Origin: Halomarina halobia
GTDB lineage: Archaea > Halobacteriota > Halobacteria > Halobacteriales > Haloarculaceae
Assembly: GCF_029338575.1 (NCBI RefSeq)
Contig: NZ_CP119993.1
Span: forward strand, 124,001-188,000
DNA: 64,000 nt
Direction: 5' to 3'
The first letter of the stretch is position 1, and the number at the start of each line of letters is the position of its first letter. Below the pieces are notes generated by a model. That model had not been told where the DNA came from. It saw only the letters and a program-made list of their open reading frames with translations, and ran no database searches. Of this stretch, positions 18,168 to 27,829 are shown piece after piece. The translations under genes were made by a program, and so were the position numbers.

Positions 18168-18974
18168 TTAATAGGTCGACGTTTCGAACTGCCCCTCTTC
18201 GACACGGATATTGAACTCGATCGTGTTGGCTACGCTCAGCAGTGCCTCGGGGATCTCCTCCCGATACCGACTCCCCTTCATTTTACTCGTCGCCCCCGAT
18301 GCGCTAACTGCCCCGAGAACGGTACCGCTGTCGTTTCGAATAGTCACCCCGACTGCCCGAAGCCCCTTGATTTTCTCCTCGTCGTTGTACGCGTATCCGC
18401 GGTCCCGTATCTCGGCGAGCTCCCCCATGAGATCGTCTTCGTCGACGATTGTGTTGGGGGTACGCGCCGGCAGCCCGTGGTGGCGAACGATCCTCCGAAC
18501 GCGCTCTTCCGGCAGATGAGCGAGTATCGCCTTGCCGGACGCGATACAGTGCATGTAGTCCCGCTTTCCGATCCGAGTGGGTGCCGGGATCGTGTGTTCA
18601 CCGCGTTCGATCGCGAGTACGACGACCATCCCGAACTCCTCGATGGTGATCTGTGTCCTGGTGTTGGTCTGCTCGGCGAGTTCCCTGATCTCTGGCCTTG
18701 CGACCTGGTATATCTGTGACCCGATCTTCGCGTCCTCCCCGATATCGAGGAATCGGAGACTGACGCGGTACGTGTCGCCGTCCTTCACGATGAAGCCGTT
18801 CCGACTGAGCGTCGCGAGATGGGTGTGTATCGTCCCCTTCGAGATGTCGAGTCGCTCCGCGAGTTCGGTGACGCCCGCCCCGCCGAGTTCGTGCACGGCC
18901 TCGACGATCCGGCACGTCTTGTCCACTGCTTCTATCGTCCGTGGCGAGTTCCCGCCATCCGCGGTGTCGTCCAT
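18168..18974 (-). CDS. IclR family transcriptional regulator
   Basis: A 268-residue regulator, taking ATG 18974 (MDDTADGGNSPRTIEAVDKT) because a further N-terminal extension to 19019 lacks domain features. The winged helix-turn-helix is at about residues 15-75 (GVTELAERLDISKGTIHTHL). The IclR effector domain contains RDYMHCIASGKAILAHLPEERV and a GAVSASGATSKMKG end. It is divergent from the AhpD-like gene at 19216 with a 241-bp spacer and may regulate it or the SDR and flavin reductase. It differs clearly from the IclR at 12.6 kb. Confidence 0.88.
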   Translation of the reverse strand: MDDTADGGNSPRTIEAVDKTCRIVEAVHELGGAGVTELAERLDISKGTIHTHLATLSRNGFIVKDGDTYRVSLRFLDIGEDAKIGSQIYQVARPEIRELAEQTNTRTQITIEEFGMVVVLAIERGEHTIPAPTRIGKRDYMHCIASGKAILAHLPEERVRRIVRHHGLPARTPNTIVDEDDLMGELAEIRDRGYAYNDEEKIKGLRAVGVTIRNDSGTVLGAVSASGATSKMKGSRYREEIPEALLSVANTIEFNIRVEEGQFETSTY

Positions 18975-19019
18975 AGGGTGGCATGAGTAACCACACCACT
19001 TAGTGTTTGCCCCCGTCAA

Positions 19020-19035
19020 ACGGCCTTTTGGCCGT
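19020..19035. promoter_or_regulatory. Inverted repeat in the IclR / AhpD-like divergent promoter region
   Basis: ACGGCC-TTTT-GGCCGT is a perfect 6-bp inverted repeat located 46 bp upstream of the IclR start in the spacer between divergent genes. It is a candidate operator, or a hairpin of no regulatory importance. Confidence 0.35.
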
Positions 19036-19215
19036 CATTCAACCGAAAGCGTATACGTGACGGCGTTAGTTTCCCGTATCCGGATTTCGATGCAACGAAA
19101 CGGGCGAAAATTATTGTTTTGCACTCTCAAACTCGAAGACATCCATAGTAGGTGATGCCGCTGACCGATTCCCGTGCGAGTCGGGTTTATTAGCTAGGCG
19201 AAAGAGTGGCCTAGC

Positions 19216-19797
19216 ATGGCTCGCATTGAACTCGCCGACCGGTCGGATCTGCCACCGGAGTCACGAGACCTCGTCGCCTCACTCTCGGCAAAGGAAGGGC
19301 TTCCGGAACCGTATCGCCACCTCATTCAGGACTCTACGCGGAACGTCTACCGGGCACTGGCGCTGTCTCCTCCGCTACTCGAAGCCTTCCGTACGTTCGG
19401 ACGGACGGTTTGGGCCGACTGTGGTCTCTCTCCTCGTCGCCGCGAAATAACCATTCTCACCGTTGGCCGTGCACTCGATGCTGCCTACGAGTGGCATCAG
19501 CACGTCCGAATCGGGCTGCAGGAAGGCCTGACATCCGAAGAGATTGCGGCGATCGGTGCCGGAGCGGACGATCCGTTCGACGCCGCGGATCGGACACTCA
19601 TCGCGTATACGCGCGCTCACGTCCTCGGAAACGTGGACGATGACGCTCTCGACGCCTTCATCGACTCGTTCGACGAGTCGTCGCTAATCGGCGTGAGCCT
19701 GCTGGCCGGGATCTACACGACCATCGCCCAGCTTGGCGACGCCCTCGCCCTCGAAACCGAGGAGCCGTTCGTGGGGTGGGACCTCACGGGGCTCTGA
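19216..19797 (+). CDS. Carboxymuconolactone decarboxylase / AhpD-like family protein
   Basis: A 193-residue alpha-helical protein of the CMD/AhpD family, with the core PRRREITILTVGRALDAAYE followed by WHQHVRIGLQEGLTSEEIAA (about residues 73-112). The ExxxxH-type helix is kept, but the CxxC redox pair of AhpD is replaced (AYEWHQH), so peroxidase-partner chemistry is unlikely. Decarboxylation or lactone processing of an aromatic or cyclic acid is the usual alternative. A TATA-like TTTATTAG about 27 bp upstream predicts a leaderless start. A close paralogue is encoded at 55422-56003. Confidence 0.8.
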   Translation: MARIELADRSDLPPESRDLVASLSAKEGLPEPYRHLIQDSTRNVYRALALSPPLLEAFRTFGRTVWADCGLSPRRREITILTVGRALDAAYEWHQHVRIGLQEGLTSEEIAAIGAGADDPFDAADRTLIAYTRAHVLGNVDDDALDAFIDSFDESSLIGVSLLAGIYTTIAQLGDALALETEEPFVGWDLTGL

Positions 19798-19800
19798 CGA

Positions 19801-20571
19801 TCAGATCTCGAGGCGGACGCCGAGCTGTTTCCCGCCATCGATCTCCAGTACCGTTCCCGTCAGGTACGATGCGGCATCGGAGACGAGGTAGAGTACGCCC
19901 TCCGCGTGGTCGTGGGGTCTCGCCCACCGGTCGAGGGGTATCTTTCGCTCCGTCTCCTCGCGGTCCTCGGAGGTCGTCGCTCCCTCGGTGAGCGGTGTCA
20001 GCGTCGAGCCTGGACAGACCGCGTTGACCCGGATGTCGTGCTGGCCGAGGTCCCAGGCCATGTGTTTGGTCAGGCCGATCAAGCCCCACTTGGACGCCGT
20101 GTAGTTCGCGGCCGCGTGGTAGCTGATGTTCCGACCGGCCATCGACGAGATGTTGACGACGCTGCCGCCGTCGCCGGCTACCATCTCCGGTACGACTGCG
20201 TGCGAGCAGTTGAACGCGCCAGTGAGGTTTACGTCGATGACCTCGTCCCACTCTCCCGGTTCCAAGTTGGCGAACGACGCGTGGCTCGCGATGCCGGCGT
20301 TGTTCACGAGGATGTCAACGCCGCCGAACCGTTCGACCGTCTCACGGACGAGACTGGTTGTCTCCGCCCGGTCGGTGACGTCACACGTGATTGCGGCCAC
20401 CGAGAAGTCGCGGTCGTCGAGCACGGCCGCCGCCTCTTCGAGTTCGTCGTCCGATACGTCCGCGAGAACGACGGCCGCGCCCTCCTCACCGAATCGCTCG
20501 GCGATGGCGAAACCGATCCCGCGAGCGGCTCCGGTGACCACTGCGGTCTGTCCTTCGAGTTCCCCTGTCAT
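19801..20571 (-). CDS. Short-chain dehydrogenase/reductase (SDR)
   Basis: Classical SDR of 256 residues that oxidises an alcohol or reduces a ketone with NAD(P). It shows TGAARGIGFAIAERFGEEGA (about residues 12-31), the NNAG motif, the catalytic Ser in NISSMAGRNIS, and the active-site YTASKWGLIGLTKH (Y about 157, K about 161). The GSTLTPLTEGATTSEDREE loop is the substrate lid. An acidic Asp after beta-strand 2 (LADVSDDELEE) suggests NAD preference. It is convergent with the AhpD-like gene, leaving a 3-bp gap. Fatty or cyclic alcohol substrates are possible. Confidence 0.88.
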   Translation of the reverse strand: MTGELEGQTAVVTGAARGIGFAIAERFGEEGAAVVLADVSDDELEEAAAVLDDRDFSVAAITCDVTDRAETTSLVRETVERFGGVDILVNNAGIASHASFANLEPGEWDEVIDVNLTGAFNCSHAVVPEMVAGDGGSVVNISSMAGRNISYHAAANYTASKWGLIGLTKHMAWDLGQHDIRVNAVCPGSTLTPLTEGATTSEDREETERKIPLDRWARPHDHAEGVLYLVSDAASYLTGTVLEIDGGKQLGVRLEI

Positions 20572-20745
20572 CGACCGTAGGTGCCCCTCTCGAGAACATA
20601 AGTGTGTGGTCCGGACACGTGATCGGGATTCACATATCGCGTAGGTATCGCAGGGGGATACCGAGGGTGGCCACGCCCCCGCTCGAGGATGCTGCTCCGA
20701 CCGAGTGATCGTGGGACGGTACGCTCGGTCGTCGTCCAGAATACA

Positions 20746-21336
20746 TCAGAATCGGCGTTTGAACGTCCCCGGTGTGGCGACCGTATAGTACGGCCCACCG
20801 AGTCGACCCACTGTCTCGAGTTTGGTCATGTCTATCTCATCGTCGGTCAGTACCTCCGCGGCGACGTGGAAGTACTGGACCACGCCGAGAACCATCAGCC
20901 GATCGTGTATCGATATGGAGTCATAGAGGGTGCACTCCATCGTGACAGCGGCGTCCGCCACTCGGGGGGCGTCGATCCGCCGGCACTCAGCCCGCCGGAC
21001 GGAGGCGAGGTCGAACTCGCTCTCGTTAGCGGGGACGGGTGCGGATGTGTGGTCCATCTGTTCGAGGTGGGGTTCGGTGACGACGTTCACGGCGAACTCC
21101 CCGGTGACCAGCGCGTTCCGCGCGGTGTCCTTCAGGCCGCCGGCGTCCCCGGTCGGCGAGTTGAACAGCACCACCGGCCGGCTCGAGGAGACGTAGTTGT
21201 AGGAGCTGAACGGCGCGAGGTTATCGGCTCCCTCCTCGTCCACGGTGCTGATCCAGGCGATAGGACGGGGGGTGACCGCGCTCTTGACGATGCGGGACCG
21301 TTCGCGCGGGGTCAGGTCGTCTATATCGAGTTCCAT
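20746..21336 (-). CDS. Flavin reductase-like FMN-binding protein
   Basis: A 196-residue split-barrel flavoprotein of the flavin reductase family, with VTPRPIAWISTVDEEGADNL and APFSSYNYVSSSRPVVLFNS as the FMN-binding strand and loop (about residues 21-60), and KDTARNALVTGEFAVNVVTE after it. Relatives supply reduced FMN to two-component monooxygenases or act alone on small aromatics. The luciferase-like monooxygenase at 30.7 kb would need such a partner, but the genes are 9 kb apart, so the link is only a possibility. Confidence 0.82.
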   Translation of the reverse strand: MELDIDDLTPRERSRIVKSAVTPRPIAWISTVDEEGADNLAPFSSYNYVSSSRPVVLFNSPTGDAGGLKDTARNALVTGEFAVNVVTEPHLEQMDHTSAPVPANESEFDLASVRRAECRRIDAPRVADAAVTMECTLYDSISIHDRLMVLGVVQYFHVAAEVLTDDEIDMTKLETVGRLGGPYYTVATPGTFKRRF

Positions 21337-22444
21337 GTTATGTCGGTGCGTCGGTAGTGGGGCAGGACTCGACCGTGATTCCCTGTCACCAACTACCGTG
21401 ATTCGGTGTCTCGTAAGCTACCGCTTAGGTCTTTCTGTCGCGGGACATCGGCCTCGGTCGCCCGGCCGGTGTCGGGATGCCGGTTTCACCGGCAACTCGT
21501 CGGGTTCGCCCTGTCGGCCATCCTCCTGCTGTTGGCCTACTCTCTATGCCTGCTCTGAGTTCGTACTCCGTTCGGAAACTGATCATGCCGGAGCCACAGC
21601 TGCGTCCGTCGGCTGCGACGTCGTCACCACGGTGGATCGGCCGTTCGTCGTCGAGTTAAGGCCTACCACCGGATCGTCCCCGTACGCCTCCCTATCGAAT
21701 TCGTCATTCAGCTAGCTGAGTCGGGCCCGCTCCATCTACGTCACGTACTCGGCGTGGCTCACGTCTTGCAGAACGTCGATGGCTCGGTTAGACGACGATC
21801 TCGTACGCGTGCGTCGGGTACGCCACACCGGATTACAGGCAAGCTCGTTCGCCCCGGACCTGTCATTCGACGCTTCGCCGGTCACCGTAGGCGCGGCTCT
21901 CGACACGGCCGGGTGTGTAATGGTAACCTACACCACTATAACGTTCGAGAGAATCAAACGTTCTCGTCTCGGGGTCTAGATGTCGACGAGTTAGTCGGTC
22001 TAGCCAGGCCGAGGGTCGACGGGCGTCCTCGTCGGCTGTCCTTCCCCGTCTCATCGGTCTACTGGGAACCCTACTCCCGTGACACTTCCGTACACGGAGT
22101 CCCCACGTCAGTCTCGCGGTTAGTGCGCCACCCGGTGACCACTCTATCCGTTCGACGTGATCAAACGCATCTGGAGGGGGACGAGCTGTCGGGTTGTTTC
22201 ATTTTCAGGCGAGAGACCACCGTTCCGTGGCCATCCCTCGTGTCCGTCGCGGCGGATGAATTATGCGGGTGCGTACTCAGACCCAATATATGGACCGATG
22301 CGTTCGGAATCAGCGGCCGACCGGATCAGCGAGGTCCGGTCGGTCTGTTAGTACCGCGGGGACGAGCACTGTGCGCCCCATCGAACTCTGCTACATATCC
22401 CTCGAACCAGTACATCAACCACACCCCCGGACGACGGCCCGTCG
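21337..22444. other. Gene-poor 1.1 kb region with possible decayed fragments
   Basis: No intact gene is supported. Two short coding-like scraps are seen. On the plus strand about 21490-21560 encodes a hydrophobic helix (RQLVGFALSAILLLLAYSLC) that ends in a stop, as in a small membrane protein. On the minus strand about 21585-21715 encodes a short acidic tail ending APA-stop. Neither has a start or a recognised domain. A long open frame from 21754 runs into the MFS gene in a different frame and has an arginine-rich, non-halophilic composition; it is spurious. Confidence 0.45.
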
Positions 22445-23728
22445 ATGATAGCGCTCGTCTCGTCCTGGAAGTCCTCGCTTCTGGAGACGTTGGCCGAGCT
22501 GTGTGGCGGCGGTCGTGGTCGCGTACTGACCTTCATCGCCTCCGGGTGGCTGTTCGTATTCGGAATGCGGTTCGTCTTCCCGGCGGTCCTCCCGTATTTC
22601 AGCGTCGAGTTCGGGCTGTCGAACGCGCTCGCCGGTTCGATCATCACGGCCATCTGGGTCTCCTACGCCGTCGCACAGCTCCCAGCGGGTCTCCTATCGG
22701 ATTACTTCAACGAACGGTCCGTTCTCGTCACGAGCATGGTCGCCTCGTTCGCCAGCGTCTGCCTCGTCGTCGCGTTTCACTCGCTGGCAGTGTTCGTCGC
22801 TGCGAGTATCCTCTTCGGCCTCGGAACGGGGCTGTACGGGCCACCGCGGGTGATCGCCCTCTCGAACGTCTTCGCCCGCCACGACTCGACGGCTATCGCG
22901 CTGACCTTCGCGGCCGGGAGCGTCGGCTCGGCGGCACTGCCGTTCGTCGCCGGGATCATCTCGCCACAGTTCGGGTGGAGAGCAGCGTTTTCCTTTGCCT
23001 TACCCGTGTACGTTCTCTTGGCCATCGGGCTCTGGTGGGCCGTGCCCCACGAGACAGTCGACGCCGGGGTCGTCAGCGCTGACGGGGGAACACCCTCCGA
23101 CGAACGGAGGGGTCGACGGGCCGCGGTCGCCCATCTCGTCGACGCTGTCTCCGACCGAGCCATCGTCATCGCGTGGGCCGGTATCGCGATGTCGCTGTTC
23201 ATCTTTCAGGCCATCACCTCGTTTCTCCCCACGTACCTCGTCGTCGCGAAGGATCTCCCCGAGAGTACCGCGGCGACGATGCTTAGCGTCTTCTTTCTCA
23301 GCGGGGCGATCTGTCAACCTGTCGCGGGCGCGCTGGCGGACCGCTACGGTCAGGGGACGATCCTCGCCAGCATTGCGGGGGCGACTGTCCTCCCGCTGCT
23401 GGCGCTCGCGTTCGTCGGCGGTGTCGGGCCGTTGTTACTGCTGTCGACTGTCCTCGGTACCCGTCTCGGGCTCGGACCCATCAACAACGCCTACATCGTC
23501 TCTGCGCTCCCGGCAGATGTCCAGGGGGCCGGTTACGGTCTAGTCCGGACCCTTCACATCGTCGTCGGCTCGACCGGTGCAGTCTTCGTTGGCTTCCTCG
23601 CCGATTCAGGGTTCTTCGACGAGGCATTCATCGTCCTCGCGGCCGTCAGCGGGGCTGCAGCACTCCTCTACACCCAGCTTCCGGAGCAGCGACCGTCGGC
23701 GAGGTCAGCCCCCCCTGCCACCGACTAG
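22445..23728 (+). CDS. Major facilitator superfamily transporter
   Basis: A 427-residue membrane carrier with 12 likely helices. The MFS loop 2-3 motif appears as AGLLSDYFNERSVLV (about residues 80-94), and its counterpart in the second half is AGALADRYGQGTILA (about 296-310). The helix 4-5 area has GLGTGLYGPPRVIALSNVFA. It probably imports an organic anion (the ACS/oxalate-nitrate-type MFS look similar), though direction and solute are inferred. It lies 80 bp before the TcuA-like flavoprotein on the same strand, so a tricarboxylate or dicarboxylate solute is attractive. Confidence 0.85.
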   Translation: MIALVSSWKSSLLETLAELCGGGRGRVLTFIASGWLFVFGMRFVFPAVLPYFSVEFGLSNALAGSIITAIWVSYAVAQLPAGLLSDYFNERSVLVTSMVASFASVCLVVAFHSLAVFVAASILFGLGTGLYGPPRVIALSNVFARHDSTAIALTFAAGSVGSAALPFVAGIISPQFGWRAAFSFALPVYVLLAIGLWWAVPHETVDAGVVSADGGTPSDERRGRRAAVAHLVDAVSDRAIVIAWAGIAMSLFIFQAITSFLPTYLVVAKDLPESTAATMLSVFFLSGAICQPVAGALADRYGQGTILASIAGATVLPLLALAFVGGVGPLLLLSTVLGTRLGLGPINNAYIVSALPADVQGAGYGLVRTLHIVVGSTGAVFVGFLADSGFFDEAFIVLAAVSGAAALLYTQLPEQRPSARSAPPATD

Positions 23729-23808
23729 GGTCACGTACGGTTTCCCCGCTCACACGCCGTGGCAGTTGTCACGAAAGTTCATATGGACGCCGCGTCAGTT
23801 CGTGACGT

Positions 23809-25206
23809 ATGGGCGAAGACAGCTACGATGTCGTCGTTATCGGCTGCGGTATGGCCGGACTTGCGGCGGGCGTCAGAGCGGCGGAGCTAGGACGTGACGT
23901 TGCCATACTGGAGAAAGCCCCCGAGGACCGACGCGGTGGGCAGACACAGTTCAGCGAGTCGTTCCGTGTCCCGTCGGCCGCGGCGGACCTCTCCGAGTAC
24001 GGGTACGAGTTCGCCGTCGACGATTACACCGTCGACGACTTCTACGATGACATCATGGACAAGACGAAGGGACGGGCCGACCCTGAGCTCGCACGGACGC
24101 TCGTGGAGAACGCCCCCGAAACCATCGAGTGGTTGACCGACCACGGCGTGTCGTGGGACATGGAGCCACTGGCCGTCGGCTACGTTGCCGGCCGGACGTG
24201 GTGTGACGGCAGGGAGCTGGTCGCGACGCTGATCGATCGGGCACGGGAACACAGTGCCGACGTCTTCTACGAGGCGGACGTAGAACGTATCCGTCGGGAC
24301 GACACGGCGGTCACCGGCGTCGAGGCGATGATCGGGGACGAACGCCAGGACGTCCAGTGCGGTGCCGTCGTCCTAGCCTGCGGCGGGTACGAATCCAGTT
24401 CAGAGCGTCGCGCCCGCTACATGGGCGCCGGCTTCGACGATATGAAGGTCCGCGGCAGCCGCTACAACACGGGAGGTGGCATCGACGCCGCGCTCGACGC
24501 GGGAGCCGCTGCGACCGGCCAGTGGAGTGGCGCACACATGGCTCTGATCGACGCGAACGCACCCAACGTCGAAGGTGGTGCGAACCGCGTCGACGGCTAC
24601 CAGTACGGCGTCATCCTCAACACGAACGGGGAGCGCTTCGTCGATGAAGGACAGGACGCCCGCGCACACACCTACGCGAAGTTCGGGCGGGAGGTCTTCC
24701 AGCAACCCGACCACCGCGCGTACATCGTGGTCGACGACCCTATCAACGACCTCGTCCGGGCGACGGGTCCGTCGGAGCCAGTGACTGCCGAGTCGTTCGA
24801 TGCCCTCGTCGAACAGCTCGCTATCGACCAGGAGCGGGCGCTCGACACACTTGAACGGTACAACGAGGCGTGTAATCCGGACGAATTCGTCCCCGAGGTA
24901 CTAGACGGGAACGCCGCCACCGACGTCACACCGCCGAAGACGAACTGGGCGCTTCCGATCGACAACCCGCCGTACTACGCGTACGCGATTACGGGGGGTA
25001 TCACGTTCACGTTCGGCGGAATCGAGATCACGCCACGTGCCGAGGCTGTGGACGGACGGGGACGGGTCGTTCCCGGGCTGTACGCGGCGGGCAACAGCAC
25101 CGGCGGTCTCTTCCACCACAACTACCCCGGTGGGACCGGACTGATGAACGCCGCCGTCTACGGAAAACTCGCTGCCGAATCCGCCGACGAGTACCTCGGC
25201 GCGTGA
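23809..25206 (+). CDS. FAD-dependent oxidoreductase, tricarballylate dehydrogenase / fumarate reductase flavoprotein family
   Basis: A 465-residue flavoprotein of the succinate dehydrogenase/fumarate reductase superfamily. The dinucleotide motif is VVVIGCGMAGLAAGVRAAEL (about residues 8-27) with ILEKAPEDRRGGQTQFSE after it. The C-terminus has the capping-domain and FAD return motif GIEITPRAEAVDGRGRVVPG and HHNYPGGTGLMNAAVYGKLA. The RGGQTQ...FR arrangement resembles tricarballylate dehydrogenase TcuA (desaturation to cis-aconitate) more than succinate dehydrogenase. A TATA-like element about 28 bp upstream of ATG 23809 suits a leaderless start. The MFS gene before it could import its substrate. 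Confidence 0.8.
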   Translation: MGEDSYDVVVIGCGMAGLAAGVRAAELGRDVAILEKAPEDRRGGQTQFSESFRVPSAAADLSEYGYEFAVDDYTVDDFYDDIMDKTKGRADPELARTLVENAPETIEWLTDHGVSWDMEPLAVGYVAGRTWCDGRELVATLIDRAREHSADVFYEADVERIRRDDTAVTGVEAMIGDERQDVQCGAVVLACGGYESSSERRARYMGAGFDDMKVRGSRYNTGGGIDAALDAGAAATGQWSGAHMALIDANAPNVEGGANRVDGYQYGVILNTNGERFVDEGQDARAHTYAKFGREVFQQPDHRAYIVVDDPINDLVRATGPSEPVTAESFDALVEQLAIDQERALDTLERYNEACNPDEFVPEVLDGNAATDVTPPKTNWALPIDNPPYYAYAITGGITFTFGGIEITPRAEAVDGRGRVVPGLYAAGNSTGGLFHHNYPGGTGLMNAAVYGKLAAESADEYLGA

Positions 25207-25253
25207 CGTCGGGTCGACCGAGATTTGCGCGGAGCCTCGTGGATGCGCTTGGC

Positions 25254-26018
25254 CTATGACTCGCTCTCGGGGACGCCCTCCGCAGTGTAGGTTTGGCCGG
25301 TGATGTAGCTGGCCGCCGGTGAGACGAGAAAGAGGACCAGATCCGCGATTTCCGAGGGGTGGCCGATGTCACGCTCGACCCGCGTCCGGTCGATGTCGCC
25401 CGCCGTGACGTTACGGTTCTCCTCGACACCGGGTGTCGCGACTAACCCGGGGCGGACACAGTTGACGCGGACGTTCCGTTCACCCCACTCCATCGCGAGG
25501 GTGCGCGTGAACAGTTCGATCCCCGCCTTTGAGGACGCGTAGTGGGCGCTCTCGGCGGCCCCATCGCGACCGACGACGCTGCCCATCGTCACCACGCGAC
25601 CGGTCTCCGCGTCGGCGAGCGCGTCGGCGAAGGCTGTCGTGGTGAGGAACGTCCCGTTGAGGTTGATGTCGACGATCGTCTTCCACGCGTTCAGGCTCAT
25701 CTCCGCGACGGGGACGTGGAAGTTCGCACCCGCGTTGGCGACGAGGACCTCGACGGACCCGTCTCCGAACACCGTCGCCTCCTTGGCGAGGGCGTGCACC
25801 CCCTCCTCGTCGCGGACGTCGACGGGCACGGCCATCGCCTCCGCAGCCGTCTCGGCTTCGATCTCCGCGACGACGTCTTCGAGCATGTCCGCCGAGCGCG
25901 CAGCCGCGACGACGTTCGCACCTGCTTCGGCGAGTCGCATCGCCGTCGTCCGACCGATTCCACGACTCGCCCCCGTGACGACCGCCGTCTCTCCCTCCAG
26001 AAGTCCGTCTTCAAACAT
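25254..26018 (-). CDS. Short-chain dehydrogenase/reductase (SDR)
   Basis: Classical SDR of 254 residues from ATG 26018 (MFEDGLLEGETAVVTGASRG); upstream in-frame codons to 26045 look untranslated. It has TGASRGIGRTTAMRLAEAGA, an NAGANF motif, the catalytic Ser in MGSVVGRDGAAESA, and YASSKAGIELFTRTLAMEWG (active Tyr and Lys). It is the last of a minus-strand run downstream of the class III CoA-transferase (58-bp gap) and could oxidise a hydroxyacyl-CoA or hydroxy acid from that pathway. It is a different subfamily member from the SDR at 19.8 kb. Confidence 0.86.
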   Translation of the reverse strand: MFEDGLLEGETAVVTGASRGIGRTTAMRLAEAGANVVAAARSADMLEDVVAEIEAETAAEAMAVPVDVRDEEGVHALAKEATVFGDGSVEVLVANAGANFHVPVAEMSLNAWKTIVDINLNGTFLTTTAFADALADAETGRVVTMGSVVGRDGAAESAHYASSKAGIELFTRTLAMEWGERNVRVNCVRPGLVATPGVEENRNVTAGDIDRTRVERDIGHPSEIADLVLFLVSPAASYITGQTYTAEGVPESES

Positions 26019-26076
26019 ATCCCTACTGTGTGGGACTCGGAACAAAACGCTATCGAAACCTAACTGTTAGATGGCA

Positions 26077-27354
26077 CTACTCGTCGTCGGTTACATCACG
26101 ATGGGAGGACTCCGTGGCCACTTCCCGGTCGAGCATACCCTCGATCTCGTCCGCGCCCATCCCTAGCTCCCGGAGCACCGCACGCGTGTGCTCCCCGAGT
26201 AACGGCGCGCGATGGCGCACCCCGCCAGGGGTCCTCGTGAGTTTGATCGGGGTGCCCGCCAGGCGCACATGTTCACCCGTGTCGGCGTGCTCCACCTCGG
26301 GTAACATGCCCCTTCGATAGAAGTGCTCGTCTTCGAAGACATCCTCGACAGTGTTGACGGGGCCACAGGGAACGTCGCCGGCGAGGAGCTCGAACAGCTC
26401 GTCTTTGGTGTGGTCGCCGGTCCACTCACGTACGATCGGTCGGAGGTCGTCGGCGTAGTCGACGCGGTCCTGCTCGTCGGGGTACTGGTTGGCGAGATCC
26501 GGCCGGTCCATGTGCTCGCAGAGCGCACGCCACTGTTTGTTCGTCGGCGCGGCGATCATCACGTAGCCGTCCTGGGCCTCGAACCGGTCGAACGGGAACA
26601 AGAGCGGATGAGTGTTCCCCTGCACCCCGGGGACTTCCCCGCCGACGGAGTACTGGTGGACGATGCGTTCGGTGAGCGAGAGGACGGAATCGACCATGCC
26701 GACGTCGACGTACTGGCCCTCGCCGGTCCGCTCCCGGTCGTGCAGCGCGGAGAGGACGCCGACGACACAGAGGACGGCCGGAAAGATATCGCCGACGCCC
26801 GGGCCCACCTTGACCGGTCCCGACTCCTCGGTCCCCGTGATGCTCATCAGGCCGCCCATCGCCTGTGCGATGATGTCGAACGCCGGGCGGTCGGCGTGGG
26901 GACTCTCGCCGCCGCGCGGGTCGCCGAACCCGCGGATGGAGGCGTACACGAGCTGTGGGTTCACCTCCTTGAGGGTCTCGTAGGAGAGTCCCAGTCGGTC
27001 CATCGTCCCGACGCGAAAGTTCTCGACGAGGACGTCCGCGTCCGCTACCAGGTCCTTGAGCGTCGACACGCCCTCCTCCGATTTCAGGTCGAGGACGATG
27101 CTCCGCTTGTTCCGGTTGACGCTGTTGAAGTACCCGCCGTACGCCTCGTCGTCCTCGAGATGTGGCGGGTTCGTCCGGGTGAGATCACCCTGTGGTCGTT
27201 CGACTTTGATGACGTCCGCACCGAGGTCCGCGAGCACCATCGTCGCGAACGGACCGGCGAGCATCTGAGTGAGGTCGATGACCCGGACGTCCGTGAGTGG
27301 CCCCGCTCGGCAACCATCAGTGCCCGGGTCGTCGCCTTCGGATTGTCGGGCCAT
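26077..27354 (-). CDS. Class III (CaiB/BaiF family) CoA-transferase
   Basis: A 425-residue family III CoA-transferase, which moves CoA between carboxylic acids through an enzyme-bound Asp thioester. The opening VRVIDLTQMLAGPFATMVLA and DLGADVIKVERPQGDLTRTN are typical, as is the NRNKRSIVLDLKSEEG block. The catalytic Asp is in DRPAFDIIAQAMGGLMSITG (about residues 155-175). It follows the small MaoC gene by 5 bp, so it shares an operon with MaoC, ACAD and MaoC. Plausible roles are itaconate, mesaconate, citramalate or methylsuccinate activation with succinyl-CoA or acetyl-CoA as donor. Confidence 0.88.
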   Translation of the reverse strand: MARQSEGDDPGTDGCRAGPLTDVRVIDLTQMLAGPFATMVLADLGADVIKVERPQGDLTRTNPPHLEDDEAYGGYFNSVNRNKRSIVLDLKSEEGVSTLKDLVADADVLVENFRVGTMDRLGLSYETLKEVNPQLVYASIRGFGDPRGGESPHADRPAFDIIAQAMGGLMSITGTEESGPVKVGPGVGDIFPAVLCVVGVLSALHDRERTGEGQYVDVGMVDSVLSLTERIVHQYSVGGEVPGVQGNTHPLLFPFDRFEAQDGYVMIAAPTNKQWRALCEHMDRPDLANQYPDEQDRVDYADDLRPIVREWTGDHTKDELFELLAGDVPCGPVNTVEDVFEDEHFYRRGMLPEVEHADTGEHVRLAGTPIKLTRTPGGVRHRAPLLGEHTRAVLRELGMGADEIEGMLDREVATESSHRDVTDDE

Positions 27355-27359
27355 GGTCC

Positions 27360-27827
27360 CTAGTCGTGGTACTCGGCTTTCTTCACTAGGACCTTCTTCG
27401 TCGCCTCGAGGACGTCCTCCTGGTCCTGGTTGTAGCCCCGGACGCGGAACGTCACGACCCCGCCGTCGGGACGCTCGTCGGATTCGCGCTTATCCAGCAC
27501 CTCGCTCTCGGCGTACAGCGTATCGCCGTGGAAGACAGGGGTGACGAACCGCACGTCGTCGAGACCGAGAATCGTGATGGCGTTCTCCGAGATGTGTTCG
27601 GACGCGAGGCCACAGACCAGCGAGAGGTTGATACCGCCGTAGACGATGCGCTCGCCGAACTCGCTGTCCTGCATCCGATCCTCGTTGAAGTGCCCCTGTG
27701 CAGTGTTCAACACGAGGTTCGTCAGCAGCACGTTGTCCATCTCGGTCATCGTCTTCCCCCGAGGGTGATCGTACACCGCGCCGACCTCGAAGTCCTCGTA
27801 GTAGTTGTTGTCGCTCGTTCGTCCCAT
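27360..27827 (-). CDS. MaoC-like (hot-dog) dehydratase, mesaconyl-CoA/itaconyl-CoA hydratase type
   Basis: A 155-residue single hot-dog hydratase, starting at ATG 27827, two bases after the acyl-CoA dehydrogenase stop. NNYYEDFEVGAVYDHPRGKT opens it. LTNLVLNTAQGHFNEDRM is the hydratase helix region that carries the catalytic Asp/His in MaoC enzymes, although here the usual D-x4-H is changed to an N-x-A-Q-G-H form. GGINLSLVCGLASEHI and VRFVTPVFHGDTLYAESEVL complete the fold. It may pair with the second MaoC gene at 28990-29499 as a heteromer, or act on an alternative intermediate. Confidence 0.82.
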   Translation of the reverse strand: MGRTSDNNYYEDFEVGAVYDHPRGKTMTEMDNVLLTNLVLNTAQGHFNEDRMQDSEFGERIVYGGINLSLVCGLASEHISENAITILGLDDVRFVTPVFHGDTLYAESEVLDKRESDERPDGGVVTFRVRGYNQDQEDVLEATKKVLVKKAEYHD

Positions 27828-27829
27828 CG

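Noticed and set aside
21754..23082. 442-codon plus-strand open frame overlapping the MFS gene
   Set aside because: It is arginine-rich with no acidic bias or domain, and its second half is out of frame with a clear MFS protein.
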